Source: Pseudomonas cavernae (lineage in GTDB: Bacteria; Pseudomonadota; Gammaproteobacteria; Pseudomonadales; Pseudomonadaceae). Taken from it: 64,000 nt of DNA. Location of the stretch: the NCBI RefSeq assembly GCF_003595175.1, contig NZ_CP032419.1, forward strand, positions 3,472,001 to 3,536,000, read 5' to 3'. Each line of letters opens with the position of its first letter. The stretch's first letter is position 1. Below the pieces are notes generated by a model. That model ran no database searches and was not told where the DNA came from. It saw nothing but the letters and a program-made list of their open reading frames with translations. The position numbers were made by a program, and so were the translations under genes. Positions 62,365-64,000 of this stretch are shown one piece after another.

Positions 62365-62403
62365 GCGAGGCGCGGCGTTAGCTAGGCAGCCTGGACATCT
62401 ATT

Positions 62404-62431
62404 GGTGGAAAACGCTGCGCGGTTTTCCACC
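62404..62431. repeat. GTGGAAAAC palindromic repeat, copy 4
   Basis: GGTGGAAAACGC-TGC-GCGGTTTTCCACC, between convergent genes that end at 62364 and 62657. Confidence 0.7.
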
Positions 62432-62570
62432 CTACGAGGGTCTGAATTTCACGTAGTGTGGACAACGCTTTGCTTGTCCACCGCCGCGAAGGTTCAGGTA
62501 GCACCGAACGCTCCAACGACGATTATCGCTGCGTTGACCTACGCGGCCCCACCCTTCCTACGCAGCAAAA

Positions 62571-62612
62571 GCCCCTCTCCCCCGCCCCTCTCCCGTAAAC
62601 GGGCGAGGGGAG
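62571..62612. repeat. CCCCTCTCCC palindrome
   Basis: CCCCTCTCCCCCGCCCCTCTCCCGTAAACGGGCGAGGGGAG. Same family as 61103. Confidence 0.55.
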
Positions 62613-62656
62613 AAAAGCGAAGCGTCACGTCTCGACGCCGCTCCACTGTTTGTTCA

Positions 62657-63325
62657 TCAGAACCACTGATCGTTACGCTTGCGCCGCACCCGCAGCAGGG
62701 CGGGCAAGATCAGTCCGGCGAACAGCCCGGCACCGGCGATGCTGCCGCCGTAGATCATGTAGCGCATCAGCACCTGCTTATTCTCATCGCCCAACTGCGC
62801 CTGCACCTCGCGCAACTCGGCGCGGGCTTGGCTCAGTTCGCTGTCTAGCGCGGTGCGCGCCGCCTGCAATTCGTCAATCAGCACCTTGCGCGAATCCAGC
62901 GTCTCCTGCATGCCCTGCACGCGGGTCTTCCAGGTGTCGTCGATGCCTTTCAGCTCGGCCTGGAGCTCGGCCACCTTCTGGTCCAACTGGGGCAGGCGCT
63001 CGGCTTGGCCGGGCACTTCCTGCAGATCGCGGCTGGCAATCCACACGGTGTCGCCATTTTCGCCGCGCACCTGGCTGTAATCCTCCTGGGTGCGCAACAA
63101 CTCGACCTTCTGCCCGGAGCTGAGCGTCCCGACAATGCGATAACCGTCGGTCGGGCCACTGCGCACATAGGTAGTCAGACTATCGCTCACCCAGCGCGCA
63201 TTGTTGGCGGTCTCCTCGGCCTGCGCCGGGGCACCGGCCGCGAGCAGGCCGCCTAGCAGGTAGGCAGCGATGGCGCGGATCTGGAGCGGGGAAACACAGG
63301 CGGGGAAATGACGGGATCGGGGCAT
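62657..63325 (-). CDS. TIGR04211-type SH3 domain protein, membrane-anchored, 222 aa
   Basis: Start at 63325 gives a signal peptide (AIAAYLLGGLLAAGAPAQA). A bacterial SH3 domain (WVSDSLTTYVRSGPTDGYRIVGTLSSGQKVELLRTQEDYSQVRGENGDTVWIASRDLQEVPG) is followed by a coiled coil (about 115-180) and a C-terminal membrane helix with a basic tail (GGSIAGAGLFAGLILPALLRVRRKRNDQWF). This is the TIGR04211/YgiM layout: periplasmic SH3 anchored in the inner membrane. YgiM relatives link to cell envelope and CCA-adding enzyme context; function unsettled. Confidence 0.9.
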   Translation of the reverse strand: MPRSRHFPACVSPLQIRAIAAYLLGGLLAAGAPAQAEETANNARWVSDSLTTYVRSGPTDGYRIVGTLSSGQKVELLRTQEDYSQVRGENGDTVWIASRDLQEVPGQAERLPQLDQKVAELQAELKGIDDTWKTRVQGMQETLDSRKVLIDELQAARTALDSELSQARAELREVQAQLGDENKQVLMRYMIYGGSIAGAGLFAGLILPALLRVRRKRNDQWF

Positions 63326-63692
63326 GGGGCAATCTTCACATGACAATAGAACGAATCCCGGCGAACGGGCGCGATAGAAGCCGGCCAGGCGAATTGTTGG
63401 AGTGATGGAAGACGGGAGGGTTGTGGCCAGGTAGCGAATGGCCATGCAATCCACCCGGTGGACCGACAGCAGACAGACACCTGGCGTCTGGGTGGAGTTC
63501 ACCCGCGGCAATGCCAGTGGATAAGCGGTATGAAGTGGCCAATGGCTACACAGCCAGGCTGTGGACTGTCCATCAAAGCAGGCTCGAATCCACGTGCATG
63601 CCTGCCTAATATGTCGGGTGTTCAGCAGTTCTGGTTCAGCCTGAACAACGACAGGCTTGATTAATATTCTCCAAAATAAGCAAGGCAACGCC
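63326..63692. other. Intergenic region, divergent promoters
   Basis: A 367-bp gap between the SH3 protein and the thioesterase. No gene is supported. It includes promoter-like AT-rich stretches near 63660 (TTAATATTCTCC). Confidence 0.4.
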
Positions 63693-64000
63693 ATGAACGA
63701 CCTCCCCCTGCAAGACATCGCCGCGCCGGAAGGCGTCTGCTACGGCTGCGGCAGCCGCAATCCACACGGGCTGCACGTCAAGAGCTATTGGCATGAGGAT
63801 GGTGTGCATGTCATGGCCGAGCATGTGCCTGAGGCCAAATATTGCGGCTGGCCGGATCTAGTGTACGGAGGGCTGATCGCGATGCTGGTGGATTGCCATT
63901 CGAACTGGGCAGCGATGGCCTACCACTACCGTGCGGAACACCGCGAGGCGGGAAGCCTGCCGCGCATCGACTGCGTCACTGGCAACCTCGGCATCAAGTT
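63693..64000 (+). CDS. PaaI-like hotdog thioesterase, 5' part only
   Basis: Starts MNDLPLQDIAAPEGVCYGCGSRNPHGLHVK with a CxxC near the N-terminus and continues HVPEAKYCGWPDLVYGGLIAMLVDCHSNWAAMAYHYRAE, the central helix of hotdog-fold thioesterases (GG-I--L-D---). The window ends after about 103 residues. It would hydrolyse a small acyl-CoA. AAGGCAACGCC precedes the start. Confidence 0.82.
   Translation, partial: MNDLPLQDIAAPEGVCYGCGSRNPHGLHVKSYWHEDGVHVMAEHVPEAKYCGWPDLVYGGLIAMLVDCHSNWAAMAYHYRAEHREAGSLPRIDCVTGNLGIK

Noticed and set aside
63560..63610. TCGAATCC near 63590 as a possible tRNA T-loop
   Set aside because: No matching acceptor, D or anticodon stems around it and no CCA-like end.

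Overview
The window is about 64 kb of GC-rich, gene-dense chromosome of a gammaproteobacterium. Gene content and style point to Pseudomonas or a close relative: a RhlE/RhlB-type DEAD helicase with a GTG start, a DUF2790 protein, an OprO/OprP-type porin, an ECF sigma / zinc anti-sigma / FabH2-like trio, many REP-type palindromes and an Anr-type box. I see no rRNA, tRNA, CRISPR array, prophage or intact insertion sequence. This looks like core and near-core chromosome with scattered small repeats and a few decayed genes.

Layout. 0-12 kb: small conserved or hypothetical genes, a CAP-domain secreted protein, PpiC parvulin, a LysE exporter, a divergent response regulator / hybrid kinase pair, a YebC-family protein, lipoproteins, a cold-shock gene and its small neighbour, a decayed YihY/BrkB gene and a CvfB-type S1 protein. 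12-24 kb: an LtaS-like membrane sulfatase-fold enzyme; a compact operon of a Fe(II)/2-oxoglutarate oxygenase, a class II aldolase and a PhnZ-like HD protein, with a divergent TetR regulator; a PQQ-type sugar dehydrogenase; the ergothioneine pair egtB-egtD; a DEAD helicase. 24-36 kb: Nudix, RarD, AzoR, two tandem secreted paralogs, a LysR / hydrolase / PpiA run, an ABC exporter, an acyltransferase-like protein and a phosphate-type porin. 36-48 kb: an RluA-type synthase, a NarX-like kinase convergent with its presumed regulator, an AaeAB-like efflux operon with a divergent LysR, a candidate Anr-activated small RNA ahead of sstT, and a dmeR/dmeF metal efflux pair with a clear operator. 48-64 kb: YceH, an HPP-CBS membrane protein, a tandem UspA protein, the ECF sigma trio, a dienelactone hydrolase fusion, two LysE exporters, gene remnants, an LHPP-like phosphatase, a HIT protein and a thioesterase cut by the window end.

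The two most interesting places are (i) the three-gene oxygenase operon at 14.7-18.1 kb, where a PhnZ/MIOX-type six-ligand diiron HD site sits beside a Fe/2OG hydroxylase, suggesting an uncharacterised two-oxygenase catabolic route; and (ii) 45.1-45.24 kb, where a perfect Anr/FNR box is placed at about -41.5 from a short structured transcript with CCUCC-rich single-stranded segments and an intrinsic terminator. A dispersed MITE-like family with TAAGA(A/G)CCTGT ends occurs five times, and in two places its end supplies the stop codon of the upstream gene.
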